From: an uncultured Prevotellaceae bacterium
GTDB lineage: Bacteria; Bacteroidota; Bacteroidia; Bacteroidales; Bacteroidaceae
NCBI GenBank assembly: GCA_902784615.1
Contig: CACZVN010000005.1
Location: 32,862 to 96,861 of the forward strand
Direction: 5' to 3'
Length of the DNA stretch: 64,000 nucleotides
Shown: positions 28,072-38,235 of the stretch, piece by piece
Layout: each line of letters opens with the position of its first letter
How positions within the stretch are numbered: the first letter of the stretch is position 1
Notes under the pieces: model-generated
The model's input: only the letters and a program-made list of their open reading frames with translations
Database searches by the model: none
What the model was told of the DNA's origin: nothing
Program-made: the position numbers and the translations under genes

Positions 28072-31000
28072 ATGAAGAATCTAAAGCAATTGATGAGACA
28101 GACCATTCCCGCGATACTGATGCTGTTTGCATCCAGTACGATGCTGTATGCTCAGAACGGCATCGTGGTAAAGGGTTCAGTCACAGACAATACCGGAGAT
28201 CCTTTGATCGGTGCCTCGGTAGTAGTGAAAGGACAAACTTCCCTGGGTACGGTGACTGATTTCGATGGTAACTTCCAACTGAAGGTGCCTTCGGAGTCAA
28301 CGGTGCTGGTGTTTTCCTATGTTGGTATGGTCACGAAGGAAGCCAAGGTTGGCAAGCAGCGTAATTTCAGTATTATGCTTACCGACGACACCCAACTGGA
28401 AGAAGTCGTCGTCGTAGGTTATGGCCAGCAGAAAAAGGCCTCTGTGGTGGGTGCTATTACCCAGACCACGGGTGAAGTGCTTGAGCGTGCAGCAGGTATC
28501 GGTAGTGTAAGTGCTGCCCTCACAGGTAACCTCCCTGGTATCGCCACCATCGCCTCAACAGGTCAGCCCGGTGAAGAGGATCCCCGTATTTATATTCGTG
28601 GTGCAGCAGCATGGAACCAGGATGCCCAGCCGCTGATCCTCGTGGATGGTGTGAAGCGTGAGATCAAGTCCGTTGACGTTACCTCTGTTGCCACGGTGTC
28701 TGTGTTGAAGGACGCTTCGGCCACCGCCGTTTATGGTGTCGAGGGTGCTAACGGTGTTATCCTGATTACCACCAAGCGTGGTGTGGAAGGTAAGGCAAGA
28801 ATCGATGTGGGCTTCAACGCCACATTGAAGGCCGTATCGAAACTTCCTCGTAAGTATGACTCTTACGATGGCTATATGCTTCGTAACCAGGCTGTTGAGC
28901 ACGAGCTTGCCTTGGGTGGAGACGCCTCTTGGGCATACTATCGTCCTCAGACGTTCATCAACAATTTCCGCAACCAGGATCATACGGTGAAGCCGAATTA
29001 TGATGCCGATGGTAACTATCTCGGCGACTATAGTCAGGCTGAGCGTTATCCAAACGTTGACTGGCAGGAAGAGATGTTCAAGGATTTTGCCTTGTCTTAT
29101 AATACCAACATCAACTTCTCTGGTGGTACCAACTTTGTGAAGTATTTCGTAGCATTCGACTTCCAGAATGAAGGTGATATGACCAGGATCTGGGATAACA
29201 ACCAGGGCTATGAGGGCGGTTATGCATATAACCGTTTGAATGTACGTTCTAATTTGGACTTCCAGATTACCAAGACGACGCAGTTTAAGGTAAACCTGGC
29301 TGGTTCTAATGCCCAGCAGAAGTCTCCTCGTTATTATTATGGTAATAACGGTGAGTTCTTCCAGCAGCAGAACTGGGCCGGTGCCTATCGTATGCCGCCT
29401 AACGTCTATCCTGTGCAGTTCTCTAATGGCGCTTGGGGCTTCTCCAGACTGGCAGCCTCCAATATGTCAAACTCTCCGATGAGTGTGTCAACGTCGGGTT
29501 ATGAACTGACAACCATCACGCGCGTATTCACAGACTTCGCCCTTGAGCAGAAACTTGATTTTATTACAAAGGGTCTTGTCGCCCGTGGTACCATCTCGTG
29601 GGACAACCAGTTCAACGAGGGTAGCCGTGGTATTAGTGCTGCCGGTGGCGGACACGTCAACAATACGGCTTATATCATTCCTGAGGAAGGTCAGCTCGTC
29701 TGGGAAAATGAAATCTATCCCAAGACAGGTTTCGATTTCTACGAAAAGCGCGACTGGTCAACTGAGGCCGGTAACGTCAGTTATACCAGCCGTGCCACGG
29801 AAATGTCCGTCCAGCTTTTCTGGGCTCGTCAGTTAGGTGACCATAACGTTTCCCTCATGGGTAACTGGAAGCGTCGTATCAACGCCGGTAATGCCGAACT
29901 CGAGAATCGTCGTGAGGACTGGGTGTTCCGTACCACCTACGACTACAAGAGCAGGTATTTCGCCGAGTTCAACGGTGCTTATAACGGATCGCAGAAGTTC
30001 TCTCCGGACAACCGTTTCGCATTCTTCTGTTCAGGAGCAGCCGGTTGGATGCTCTCTGAGGAGAAATTCATGAAGAAACTGAAGGATAAAGGTATCATCG
30101 ACCTCTTTAAGATCCGTGGTTCTATCGGTGAGATCGGTGATGATAACGCCGGTGCACGTTGGGCTTATCTGACAGGATGGGAGGTAACGAATAACGGTAA
30201 TGGCTTCAATATCTCTCCTGATGGTTCTGCCAGCCCGTTCGTCGGATATAAGGAAGCCACTATTGCACAGCCTGACCTTCGTTGGGCAACCGTGTTGAAG
30301 AAGGACATTGGTTTCGACTACGCCTTCCTTCATGGTATGTTCGCAGGAAGTTTCGACTGGTTCCGCGATGACCGTTATGACATCTTTATCTCTGGAGCCA
30401 ACCGTTCTGTGCCCTCGTACTTTGGTGCTGCAACGACACCTGATGTCAACAAGGGTAAGATGAAGAACTATGGTTTCGAGATTGAGGTTCGCTTCAATAA
30501 GGTGCTGAACAACGGTATGCGTTTCTGGACCAATGCCAACTACACGTACGCGCATAACGAAATTATATTAAAGGATGACCCTGCCTTGATTCCGAGTTAT
30601 CGCAAGGCCCAGGGCTACTCACAGGGACAGTACGTTTCATTTATCGATAACGGCTTTATCGGTACCTATGATGAACTCTATAGTACCCCTGAACGCGAGA
30701 AAGACGACAGTCAGGTGCTTATCGGTGACCACTATATCGTCGATTTCAATGGTGACGGTGTCGTTGACGAGACCAACGACCAGGCTCCTTACGGCTATAC
30801 CGGTAATCCCGAACACACCTATAATGCCACGATTGGTTGGGAATGGAAGGGTTGGAGCATGTTTGCCCAGCTCTATGGTGTCACAGGCGTTACACGTGAT
30901 GTAACACTCACCTCTTTCGGTGATCAGCTTCTTACGGTGTACGATACTGGCCAATGGTGGAATGCTCAAGATGGAACAGGCGAAGTGGTCGTTCCGCGCT

Positions 31001-31272
31001 TCTCTACTCAGGTTTCCTACAATAACGGTACACAGTTCCTCTACGACGGTTCTTATTTCCGTCTGAAAAACGTGGAAATTGCCTACACATGGTCGAATGG
31101 ATGGATCAAGAAACTTGGTTTCTCCAGTCTGAAGCTTTACCTGAACGGTAATAACCTCTTCCTGATTACGAAGATGCCTGACGACCGTGAGAGTAACTAC
31201 GGATGGAGTGGTAGCGGTGGTGCTTATCCAACCGTCAGACGTTACAACTTCGGATTCAAGCTTTACCTTTAA
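28072..31272 (+). CDS. xusA: SusC-like xylan transporter (XusA-like)
   Basis: 1066 residues; a signal peptide ending STMLYA-Q. Carboxypeptidase-regulatory-like domain (KGSVTDNTGDPLIGASVVVKG, TDFDGNFQL) at about 32-110, TonB-box region LEEVVVVGYGQQKK, plug (ILVDGVKREIKSVDVTSVATVS, VYGVEGANGVILITTK), and a beta-barrel ending VRRYNFGFKLYL. The order SusC-SusD-SusC-SusD-lipoprotein-GH10 equals the xusABCDE-xyn10 arrangement described for Prevotella bryantii, from which the symbol is borrowed. It should import large xylo-oligosaccharides through the outer membrane. First gene of the operon, with a 60-70 nt leader after the promoter at 27995. Confidence 0.93.
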   Translation: MKNLKQLMRQTIPAILMLFASSTMLYAQNGIVVKGSVTDNTGDPLIGASVVVKGQTSLGTVTDFDGNFQLKVPSESTVLVFSYVGMVTKEAKVGKQRNFSIMLTDDTQLEEVVVVGYGQQKKASVVGAITQTTGEVLERAAGIGSVSAALTGNLPGIATIASTGQPGEEDPRIYIRGAAAWNQDAQPLILVDGVKREIKSVDVTSVATVSVLKDASATAVYGVEGANGVILITTKRGVEGKARIDVGFNATLKAVSKLPRKYDSYDGYMLRNQAVEHELALGGDASWAYYRPQTFINNFRNQDHTVKPNYDADGNYLGDYSQAERYPNVDWQEEMFKDFALSYNTNINFSGGTNFVKYFVAFDFQNEGDMTRIWDNNQGYEGGYAYNRLNVRSNLDFQITKTTQFKVNLAGSNAQQKSPRYYYGNNGEFFQQQNWAGAYRMPPNVYPVQFSNGAWGFSRLAASNMSNSPMSVSTSGYELTTITRVFTDFALEQKLDFITKGLVARGTISWDNQFNEGSRGISAAGGGHVNNTAYIIPEEGQLVWENEIYPKTGFDFYEKRDWSTEAGNVSYTSRATEMSVQLFWARQLGDHNVSLMGNWKRRINAGNAELENRREDWVFRTTYDYKSRYFAEFNGAYNGSQKFSPDNRFAFFCSGAAGWMLSEEKFMKKLKDKGIIDLFKIRGSIGEIGDDNAGARWAYLTGWEVTNNGNGFNISPDGSASPFVGYKEATIAQPDLRWATVLKKDIGFDYAFLHGMFAGSFDWFRDDRYDIFISGANRSVPSYFGAATTPDVNKGKMKNYGFEIEVRFNKVLNNGMRFWTNANYTYAHNEIILKDDPALIPSYRKAQGYSQGQYVSFIDNGFIGTYDELYSTPEREKDDSQVLIGDHYIVDFNGDGVVDETNDQAPYGYTGNPEHTYNATIGWEWKGWSMFAQLYGVTGVTRDVTLTSFGDQLLTVYDTGQWWNAQDGTGEVVVPRFSTQVSYNNGTQFLYDGSYFRLKNVEIAYTWSNGWIKKLGFSSLKLYLNGNNLFLITKMPDDRESNYGWSGSGGAYPTVRRYNFGFKLYL

Positions 31273-31285
31273 TTGTATATCGATT

Positions 31286-33292
31286 ATGAAATATTATAAT
31301 AACATCAAATCCTTTTTGTGCGGTTCGCTGCTCCTCTTGGCTGGCGGTGTATCCTTCACTTCTTGCACCGACTGGCTTGACAAGGACCCGGAGGCGATTG
31401 TGGCTGAGGATGAAGCATTCAAGAACTACCGCAACTTCCAGGGATATATTGAGGAAATCTACAATCTGATTCCTGACAAGGAAAAGGTCAACTATTGTAC
31501 TGCATGGAATTTCGGTGATGACGCTGTTCACAATACCGAAGGCTATGCCCACATGGACCACCAGGTTGACCTTGGTAACTATCGTAACTGGTACACCAAC
31601 AGCCAGTGCTGGCTGAATGGTGACAGAAGTTCTCTCTGGAAAAACTCATGGTATTGCATCCGTAAGTGTAATATGGGTATCGAGAATATCAAGTCCCTCG
31701 TCGGTACAGACGAAGAGCGCGACCTGTTGCTCGGACAGATGTATTTCTTCCGTGCCTGGTGGCATTTCGAACTGATGTGCTACTTTGGTGGACTGCCATA
31801 CATTGACGTGGCTTTTGATGCCAATGAAATTCCTGAGCTTCCTCGCCTTTCTTTCCAGCAGTGTGCAGACCGTTGTGCCGAAGACTTCGAGAAGGCCTAC
31901 AGTCTCCTTCCTATCAATTGGGACGAGACGCTTGCCGGTATGCAGACATCCGGAAAGAACGATCTGCGCGTCAACAAGTTCATGGCTCTTTGCTACCTTG
32001 GTAAGTGCTATCTCTGGGCAGGATCTCCGCTGATGAAGGAGTTCGAGAAGACCAAGGACGGTGGCGTGGCCCAACTCTTAGGCGCCAGTTCCAACGGTAA
32101 GACCTATGATTATGACGAGGCATACTGTAAGAAGGCTGTTGAGGCTCTCGGCAAGGCGCTTGAAATGGTAAAGAGAGGAACTGTCCAATACAAACTTGCA
32201 GAATACAGATATTCTAACATCTACGACCACGAGCGTGACGAGAATGCTGAGACCAACTACTCAGACATCTTCTATACCGTCAAGCAGAGCTGGTTGATGC
32301 CAGGTTCTTCCGAGGCCATCTTCCGTGGTGCTTATCCTGGTGTTAACTCCGCCAACTGGAACTGTGCCAAGATTTTTGGTCCGAAGGTTGAAGGTCTTGT
32401 GGCTCACGATAAGATCATCCACCACCCGACAGCCAACGTGATCGACCAGTACGGCATGGCCAACGGACAGCCCATTTATCTGGTCAGAAATGGTCAGTAT
32501 GTGCTGAACGAAGCATCTGGATGGGATCCGGAACATCCTTATAAGGATCGCGACCCACGATTCTATCACGACATCATTTTCGACGGTTTCCACTATGTGC
32601 TCAGTACGGATGCCTTGACTTCTACACAGAAGAAACATGAATATTGTTCCCTTTACACAGACGGTGCCATGCGTGGTGTAGCCGATGGTAGCAGTACAGG
32701 CTATTTCATCCAGAAACTGGTACCTCACCAGTGTAACGAAGGTGACAGATGGTACGACTGGGATTATGCTTTCCAGAGTTATATTCCTTATATGCGTCTT
32801 GCTGACGTTTATCTGATGTATGCCGAGGCAAAGGCTGCTATCGCCACTTCTGCAAAAGAACTGAAGGAGAAGACCGAATTCTGTTCTTTGTCGGCTGTTG
32901 ACGCCATCAACGCGCTCCGCGACCGTGTCAACACCAGCGACTGGCCTATGGAGCATGTACAGGCTAACCTCATGGATACCAGAGAGCACTTCATCGACGA
33001 GGTCCGTCGTGAGCGTGCTGTGGAACTCTCTTTCGAAGGCTTCCGCTGGTGCGACCTTCAGCGTTGGCTCCTCCTGACCGAGCCTCCCTACACCGTCAAA
33101 TACTCTCATGAGTTTGAGCGTTTGGAGACAGACGCCTGGTTCAAGGATCATGATCCGAAGGACGCACATATCGGACATTTCCAAAAGAAAGAGCTGATTA
33201 CCCGTCGTTTGGAATCCAAGCACTACTGGTTCCCGCTTCCTGACAAGGATACCTATCTTTACGAAGGATTTACCCAGAACCCAGGATGGTAA
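31286..33292 (+). CDS. xusB: SusD-like xylan-binding lipoprotein (XusB-like)
   Basis: 668 residues from ATG 31286; the frame is open further left into the transporter gene but only this start gives a lipoprotein signal (Cys27 in GGVSFTSCTDWLDKDPE). SusD hallmarks: LLLGQMYFFRAWWHFELMCYFGGLPY near residue 155 and EVRRERAVELSFEGFRWCDLQRW near the C-terminus. It is the surface lid of the SusC-like transporter 13 bp upstream. Trp-rich stretches (YRNWYTNSQCWLNGDRSSLWKNSWY) are consistent with glycan stacking. Symbol by synteny with the Prevotella bryantii xus cluster. Confidence 0.92.
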   Translation: MKYYNNIKSFLCGSLLLLAGGVSFTSCTDWLDKDPEAIVAEDEAFKNYRNFQGYIEEIYNLIPDKEKVNYCTAWNFGDDAVHNTEGYAHMDHQVDLGNYRNWYTNSQCWLNGDRSSLWKNSWYCIRKCNMGIENIKSLVGTDEERDLLLGQMYFFRAWWHFELMCYFGGLPYIDVAFDANEIPELPRLSFQQCADRCAEDFEKAYSLLPINWDETLAGMQTSGKNDLRVNKFMALCYLGKCYLWAGSPLMKEFEKTKDGGVAQLLGASSNGKTYDYDEAYCKKAVEALGKALEMVKRGTVQYKLAEYRYSNIYDHERDENAETNYSDIFYTVKQSWLMPGSSEAIFRGAYPGVNSANWNCAKIFGPKVEGLVAHDKIIHHPTANVIDQYGMANGQPIYLVRNGQYVLNEASGWDPEHPYKDRDPRFYHDIIFDGFHYVLSTDALTSTQKKHEYCSLYTDGAMRGVADGSSTGYFIQKLVPHQCNEGDRWYDWDYAFQSYIPYMRLADVYLMYAEAKAAIATSAKELKEKTEFCSLSAVDAINALRDRVNTSDWPMEHVQANLMDTREHFIDEVRRERAVELSFEGFRWCDLQRWLLLTEPPYTVKYSHEFERLETDAWFKDHDPKDAHIGHFQKKELITRRLESKHYWFPLPDKDTYLYEGFTQNPGW

Positions 33293-33297
33293 TATAA

Positions 33298-33330
33298 TGA
33301 GAAATGAGAAATAAGAAATTAGGAATTATG
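33298..33330 (+). repeat. 7-bp tandem units at the SusD-SusC junction
   Basis: TGAGAAA, TGAGAAA, TAAGAAA, TTAGGAA fill the gap after the SusD stop and run straight into the start (TTATG). They cover the place where a ribosome-binding region would be. Confidence 0.75.
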
Positions 33331-36300
33331 ATTACTAAAATAAAATATGTTATAGCGGGGATGCTGCTGATGGAATCAGTCTGCTCGGTGGCCCAGACTG
33401 CTGATGACGCAGATTCTACAGTGGTAAAAAAGAAAGTCCATGTTGCTTTCCGCGACAAGGATGCCGACCAACTTCTCGGAGGCATTTCATACGTTGATAT
33501 GGAAGAGTTGTCCAAGAAGGATTATACGATGGGTAGTCTTGAAGACATGTACGCTCTTGTCGGTGGATGGAACGGCAACAACCTTTGGGGTATGGACAAT
33601 GAACGTCTTGACAATAACGACAACTGGAACCTCCCGCTCGTTATCATCGATGGCGTGAAGCGCCCGTCAAACAATGTGCTTCCTTCGGAAATCGAGCAGG
33701 TCACCTTCCTCAAAGGTGCACAGGCTGTCGTGCTCTATGGTGCCAAGGGTGCCAAGGGTGCTATCTTGATAACCACCAAGCGTGGCAAGGTTGATGGCCT
33801 TCAGATCCATGCCAATGCTAACACCGGTTTCCATGTAGCCAAGGAATTCCCTGAGTATCTGGGTTCTGCAGAGTACATGACACTCTACAATGAAGCCCGC
33901 GCTAACGACGGACTCGATGCCAAGTACAGCCAGATGGATATCTACAACCATGCTTCTGGAAAGAATCCTTACCGCTATCCCAATGTCAACTACTATTCTG
34001 ACGAGTATATCCGCAAGGTATATAACCGTTCTGAGGGTACGTTGGAGATAGAGGGTGGTGGTGCGCGTGCACACTTCTATACCAATATCAACTACTATCG
34101 TAGTGAGGACCTCCTGAACTTCGGTAATGCCAAGGACAACTACACCGACCGCTTCAGTGTACGTGGTAATGTGGATCTGACCATCAACAAGTTCATCAAG
34201 GGTTTTGCCAATGCCAGTGCTACCTTCTACAATGAAAACAAGAACAAAGGTAACTTCTGGGCTCAGGCTGCCGGATATGATCCTTATAATCCAACCCAAA
34301 AGTATGAAGGACGTCCGAACTTCCCCGAGAATGCAGCACCACTGATTGATATTAATTTTGTGGATCCCAACGCCAGCAAGGCTCTTGCCATCCTTGGCAA
34401 GTCGCTCAACCTGCTTGATGGCAGATATTTCCCCGGAGGTACGAAGGCTACGCAGACCAATGCCATCGCCGACTGCTATTTCGGCGGTAAGACAAAGGCC
34501 GTGAGCCGTCAGTTCCAGTTTGATGCCGGTTTCGTCTATGATATGAACAAGTTCGTCAAGGGCTTGTCGTTCAAAACCCTGTTCTCTATTGACTACGCTG
34601 CCAACTACAGCCTGTCGTACAATAACAAGTACGCTGTGTTCATTCCCACTTGGAGTAACTATGATTCACAGGATGCCATCGTGGCCTTGACCCAGCAGAA
34701 CGACGAAGTCGTGACAGGTACCATGACCATGTCTGACACGAAATATCGTCAGACCATTACTTGGAATGGTCATTTCGACTACGACCACACCTTTGCAGGC
34801 AAGCATCACGTAACGGGTATGTTCCTCGCCAATATGTACACAACCACAGCCAGTGGTTCGTACCATCGTTATGCAAACGCAAACTTAGGTCTTCAACTCG
34901 GTTACGACTATAAGGGCCGTTACTTTGCTGATCTATCGTTGGCAGGTGTCCATTCTGCCCGTCTTCCCAAAGGAAACCGCGAGGCCATCTCACCTTCTTT
35001 CACGCTTGGATGGAACCTGGCCAAGGAGAACTTCCTGAAGGACAGTTTCGTTGACGACCTGTTGCTCAGCGCCTCATACAGCAATCTGAATGAGGATGTT
35101 GATGTGTATATGAGAGCGGGCAACACGGAGAATTACTTCTATCTCTACGAAGCCAGTTGGGAATTGGCCGGAAGTGGCTTCGGATGGAATGAAGGAGTTA
35201 CCACAGAACGTACTTATTCCAAGTCGGGTAGTAACCCTTCTCTCGATTTCATCCATCGTAAGGAATTCTCAGTAAGTCTTCGTGGTTCGTTCTTCAATAA
35301 GTTGATTACCACAGACCTTACCTTCTTCAATACGGATATGGACGGCTATATTATCCAGAACCCGACAGCATTCCCGTCATACTTGTCAGGCGGGCTTTCC
35401 GGAAGTTCATTCAAGCCGGCAATCAATAATAACATCCAGAACCGTAAGGGCTTCGACTTTAGCGTATATGCTCAGAAACAGTTTGGTAAGGTTTACGCAC
35501 AACTTGGTGTCGTAGGTACCTATCTCACGACTGAGTGGAAGACGTTTGATGAGATCATAGATCCAAATGCTCGTAATAAATTTACTGAGGGGCAAGTCCT
35601 TGATGGCCTCTGGGGCTATCGTTGCCTGGGCTTCTACACGGATAATGACTTTGATGTGACCACGACGGCTGATGGTAAGACCAAGTACACCTTGAAGGAC
35701 GGAATGCCCAAACCGTCGATTGGTGGTAATATCCAGCCTGGTGACCTGAAGTACGAAGATATCAACGGTGATGGTATCATCAACAACCAGGATATGATTA
35801 TTCTGGGCAAGTCGGGTACTGTGACTGTTCTTGACAGTAGCGGCAATCCTACAAGTGATGGTTTGGGTAGCATTGGTGCTCCTCTCACATTAGGTTTGAA
35901 TCTGACGCTCAAATATAAGAACTTCACCCTCTTCCTGCTTGGCAACGGCCAGTTCGGTGGAAAGGCCATGAAGAACAGTAAATACTTCTATATGAGTGGT
36001 GATGACAAGTACTCTGTCAATGCACGTGGTCGTTGGACTCCGGAGACAGCAGAGACTGCCACTCATCCCCGTCTGACTTCACTGTCCAATGCTAACGATG
36101 GTGCTGCATCCACATTCTGGCTGTACAGCACTGACCGTTTCAACATCCGCAAGGTACAGCTTACCTATGATTTCCCGAAAGAAATGATGGGAAAGGTTGT
36201 GAAGGCTCTCTCGGTTTATGTGAACGGAAACGACCTCCTCACCATTTCCAAGGAGCGCAAGTTGATGGATACAAATGTTGGTCTAGCACCGCAGACTCGT

Positions 36301-36333
36301 TTCTATAATGTCGGTGTTAAAGCGACCTTCTGA
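33328..36333 (+). CDS. xusC: SusC-like transporter lacking the N-terminal domain (XusC-like)
   Basis: 1001 residues from ATG 33328. The open frame begins 8 codons earlier, but those codons are made of the 7-bp repeat. A signal peptide (MITKIKYVIAGMLLMESVCSVA-Q) is followed by only some 60 residues before the plug (LVIIDGVKRPSNNVLPSEIEQ, VLYGAKGAKGAILITTKRG). The carboxypeptidase-regulatory-like domain and a recognisable TonB box seen in the other two SusC proteins are missing. The beta-barrel looks complete and ends FYNVGVKATF with terminal Phe. A second xylan importer with a different energy-coupling region is likely. Symbol by synteny. Confidence 0.9.
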   Translation: MITKIKYVIAGMLLMESVCSVAQTADDADSTVVKKKVHVAFRDKDADQLLGGISYVDMEELSKKDYTMGSLEDMYALVGGWNGNNLWGMDNERLDNNDNWNLPLVIIDGVKRPSNNVLPSEIEQVTFLKGAQAVVLYGAKGAKGAILITTKRGKVDGLQIHANANTGFHVAKEFPEYLGSAEYMTLYNEARANDGLDAKYSQMDIYNHASGKNPYRYPNVNYYSDEYIRKVYNRSEGTLEIEGGGARAHFYTNINYYRSEDLLNFGNAKDNYTDRFSVRGNVDLTINKFIKGFANASATFYNENKNKGNFWAQAAGYDPYNPTQKYEGRPNFPENAAPLIDINFVDPNASKALAILGKSLNLLDGRYFPGGTKATQTNAIADCYFGGKTKAVSRQFQFDAGFVYDMNKFVKGLSFKTLFSIDYAANYSLSYNNKYAVFIPTWSNYDSQDAIVALTQQNDEVVTGTMTMSDTKYRQTITWNGHFDYDHTFAGKHHVTGMFLANMYTTTASGSYHRYANANLGLQLGYDYKGRYFADLSLAGVHSARLPKGNREAISPSFTLGWNLAKENFLKDSFVDDLLLSASYSNLNEDVDVYMRAGNTENYFYLYEASWELAGSGFGWNEGVTTERTYSKSGSNPSLDFIHRKEFSVSLRGSFFNKLITTDLTFFNTDMDGYIIQNPTAFPSYLSGGLSGSSFKPAINNNIQNRKGFDFSVYAQKQFGKVYAQLGVVGTYLTTEWKTFDEIIDPNARNKFTEGQVLDGLWGYRCLGFYTDNDFDVTTTADGKTKYTLKDGMPKPSIGGNIQPGDLKYEDINGDGIINNQDMIILGKSGTVTVLDSSGNPTSDGLGSIGAPLTLGLNLTLKYKNFTLFLLGNGQFGGKAMKNSKYFYMSGDDKYSVNARGRWTPETAETATHPRLTSLSNANDGAASTFWLYSTDRFNIRKVQLTYDFPKEMMGKVVKALSVYVNGNDLLTISKERKLMDTNVGLAPQTRFYNVGVKATF

Positions 36334-36339
36334 TAACAA

Positions 36340-36362
36340 TAAGAAATAAGAATTAAGAGAAT
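36340..36362 (+). repeat. 7-bp tandem units at the SusC-SusD junction
   Basis: TAAGAAA, TAAGAAT, TAAGAGA lie between the stop at 36331-36333 and the ATG at 36363. Confidence 0.7.
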
Positions 36363-38195
36363 ATGAAGACAAGAAGCATTATTTTCTATTTATTCGGTCT
36401 CCTCGCTTTCTGCTCATGCGATGATATGTTTGAGCCGGCAGATGAGAACAATCGACAAATGGAAGACTTGGCCAAGGAGTCCACGTATGCACATGGACTG
36501 CTGATCTATGGATACGATCGTCTTCCTTATATCACCAATGTCGGTAACCAGTACAACTGGACGGACGTTGCTACAGATGATGCTGTAACCAACATGAAGA
36601 GCAGTACTTTCCTGAATATGGCAACAGGTACATGGGCATCCGATAACAACCCGATGTCTCAGTGGGACAATTGCAAGGATGGTATCCAGTATATCAACAA
36701 CTTCCTTCAGATTGTAGATGTGAGTAGTTGGGCTCCCAGCGCAGTTTCCAAGCAGCAGATGTTCGTTGACCGTCTGAAAGGTGAGGCTTTCGGACTTCGC
36801 GCGATCCTCTATTACTATCTGCTTCAGGCTCATGGCGGCTATGCTGACGATGGCATTCTCTATGGTGTGCCCTTGATGACGGCGCCTGAAGATGGTAGTT
36901 CTGAATTCAACCAGCCTCGCGCCCTCTTCTCGGAGTGCGTGAAGCAGTGCTTTGCCGACTGCGACAGTGCCATAGCCCTGCTCCCTCAGGTGTATGAAGA
37001 CATAGAGAATGAGAGTGAAATCCCTGCCAAGTATCTGGCTTTGGGTGCCAACTTCTCCGGTTACAACCTCGTGTTCGGCGATAAGGCCAGAGGGCTCGTG
37101 TCTGGTAGGATTGCCGAGGCTGTCAAGGCACAGGTGGCTCTTCTCGCAGCCAGCCCTGCTTTCCGCGACCAGAGTGGTGTGACATCTGAAGAAGCTGCTA
37201 TCCTTTGTGCCAATGTACTCAAGCGCATCGGTGGCTTGGACGGATTTGATCCGACAGGTAACATCTGGTATAAGAATAAGTCTAAGTTGGAGCCGAGCGC
37301 ACCGGAAATGCCGGAAATCCTTTGGCGCGAAGATCGTCATAAGAATGCTGAGCAGGAAAGGGAGAATTTCCCGCCGACGCTCTATGGCAGTGGCCGCGTG
37401 AATCCTTCCCAGAATCTGGTTGATGCCTTCCCCATGCGTAACGGACGTCCTATTACGGATGCCCAGTCGGGCTATGACCCCAAGAATCCATACGCAGGCC
37501 GTGACCCGCGTCTTGATGACGATATCATCTATAACGGTACGCTTTTCAGAAAAGCTACCATCATTACAGGTACTTATCCTAACGATGATAATGAGACTGA
37601 TGACAACATCAACAGCATCAGTACCTCTACTCGTACAGGCTACTACCTGAAAAAACTTCTCCGTGACGATGTCAGCCCATTGTCGAGTTCTCTCATTGAG
37701 CAGCAGCACGTCTATCCACGTATCCGTTATACGGAAATATTCCTGGCCTATGCGGAAGCTGCCAACGATGCTTGGGGACCGAATGCGGATCCTACTGGCA
37801 TAGGTTTCACGGCCTATGATGTCATCAAGGCCATCCGCAAACGTGCTGGACTTGGTACAGACGAATTTGGAATGCCGCTTGCTGAAGGTGATGCATACCT
37901 TGAAGCGTGCGCAAAGGACAAGGCAATGATGACAGACCTGATCCGTAACGAGCGCCGAATTGAACTCTGCTTTGAGAATAAGCGTTTCTGGGATCTCCGT
38001 CGCTGGCAGATGCCGCTCAACGAAACCGTGAAGGGTATGAAGATTGACCGTAATGAAGATACGGGCGTACTCTCATATTCTATCATTGACGTTGAGGAGC
38101 GCAAATATGACAGCTCTTATCAGTGGTATGGCCCCATTCCTAAGAGTGAAGTGCTCAAATGGAGTGCCCTTATGCAAAACAGGGGATGGCGGTAA
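36363..38195 (+). CDS. xusD: SusD-like lipoprotein (XusD-like)
   Basis: 610 residues, lipoprotein signal (MKTRSIIFYLFGLLAFCSC, Cys19). SusD features: an early DRLPYITNVGNQYNW region, DRLKGEAFGLRAILYYYLLQAHGG near residue 150, RYTEIFLAYAEAANDA, and a C-terminal IRNERRIELCFENKRFWDLRRW. It pairs with the preceding SusC-like protein, 29 bp upstream. Symbol by synteny with the xus cluster. Sequence similarity to the other two SusD proteins here looks low, so the two transport pairs probably prefer different xylan fragments. Confidence 0.92.
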   Translation: MKTRSIIFYLFGLLAFCSCDDMFEPADENNRQMEDLAKESTYAHGLLIYGYDRLPYITNVGNQYNWTDVATDDAVTNMKSSTFLNMATGTWASDNNPMSQWDNCKDGIQYINNFLQIVDVSSWAPSAVSKQQMFVDRLKGEAFGLRAILYYYLLQAHGGYADDGILYGVPLMTAPEDGSSEFNQPRALFSECVKQCFADCDSAIALLPQVYEDIENESEIPAKYLALGANFSGYNLVFGDKARGLVSGRIAEAVKAQVALLAASPAFRDQSGVTSEEAAILCANVLKRIGGLDGFDPTGNIWYKNKSKLEPSAPEMPEILWREDRHKNAEQERENFPPTLYGSGRVNPSQNLVDAFPMRNGRPITDAQSGYDPKNPYAGRDPRLDDDIIYNGTLFRKATIITGTYPNDDNETDDNINSISTSTRTGYYLKKLLRDDVSPLSSSLIEQQHVYPRIRYTEIFLAYAEAANDAWGPNADPTGIGFTAYDVIKAIRKRAGLGTDEFGMPLAEGDAYLEACAKDKAMMTDLIRNERRIELCFENKRFWDLRRWQMPLNETVKGMKIDRNEDTGVLSYSIIDVEERKYDSSYQWYGPIPKSEVLKWSALMQNRGWR

Positions 38196-38197
38196 AA

Positions 38198-38235
38198 TAT
38201 GGAATTAGAATTAGAAATAAGGAATTAGGAATTAT
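38198..38235 (+). repeat. 7-bp tandem units before the surface lipoprotein gene
   Basis: Units TATGGAA, TTAGAAT, TAGAAAT, AAGGAAT, TAGGAAT then TATG span the 38-bp gap and end in the ATG at 38234. Confidence 0.75.
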
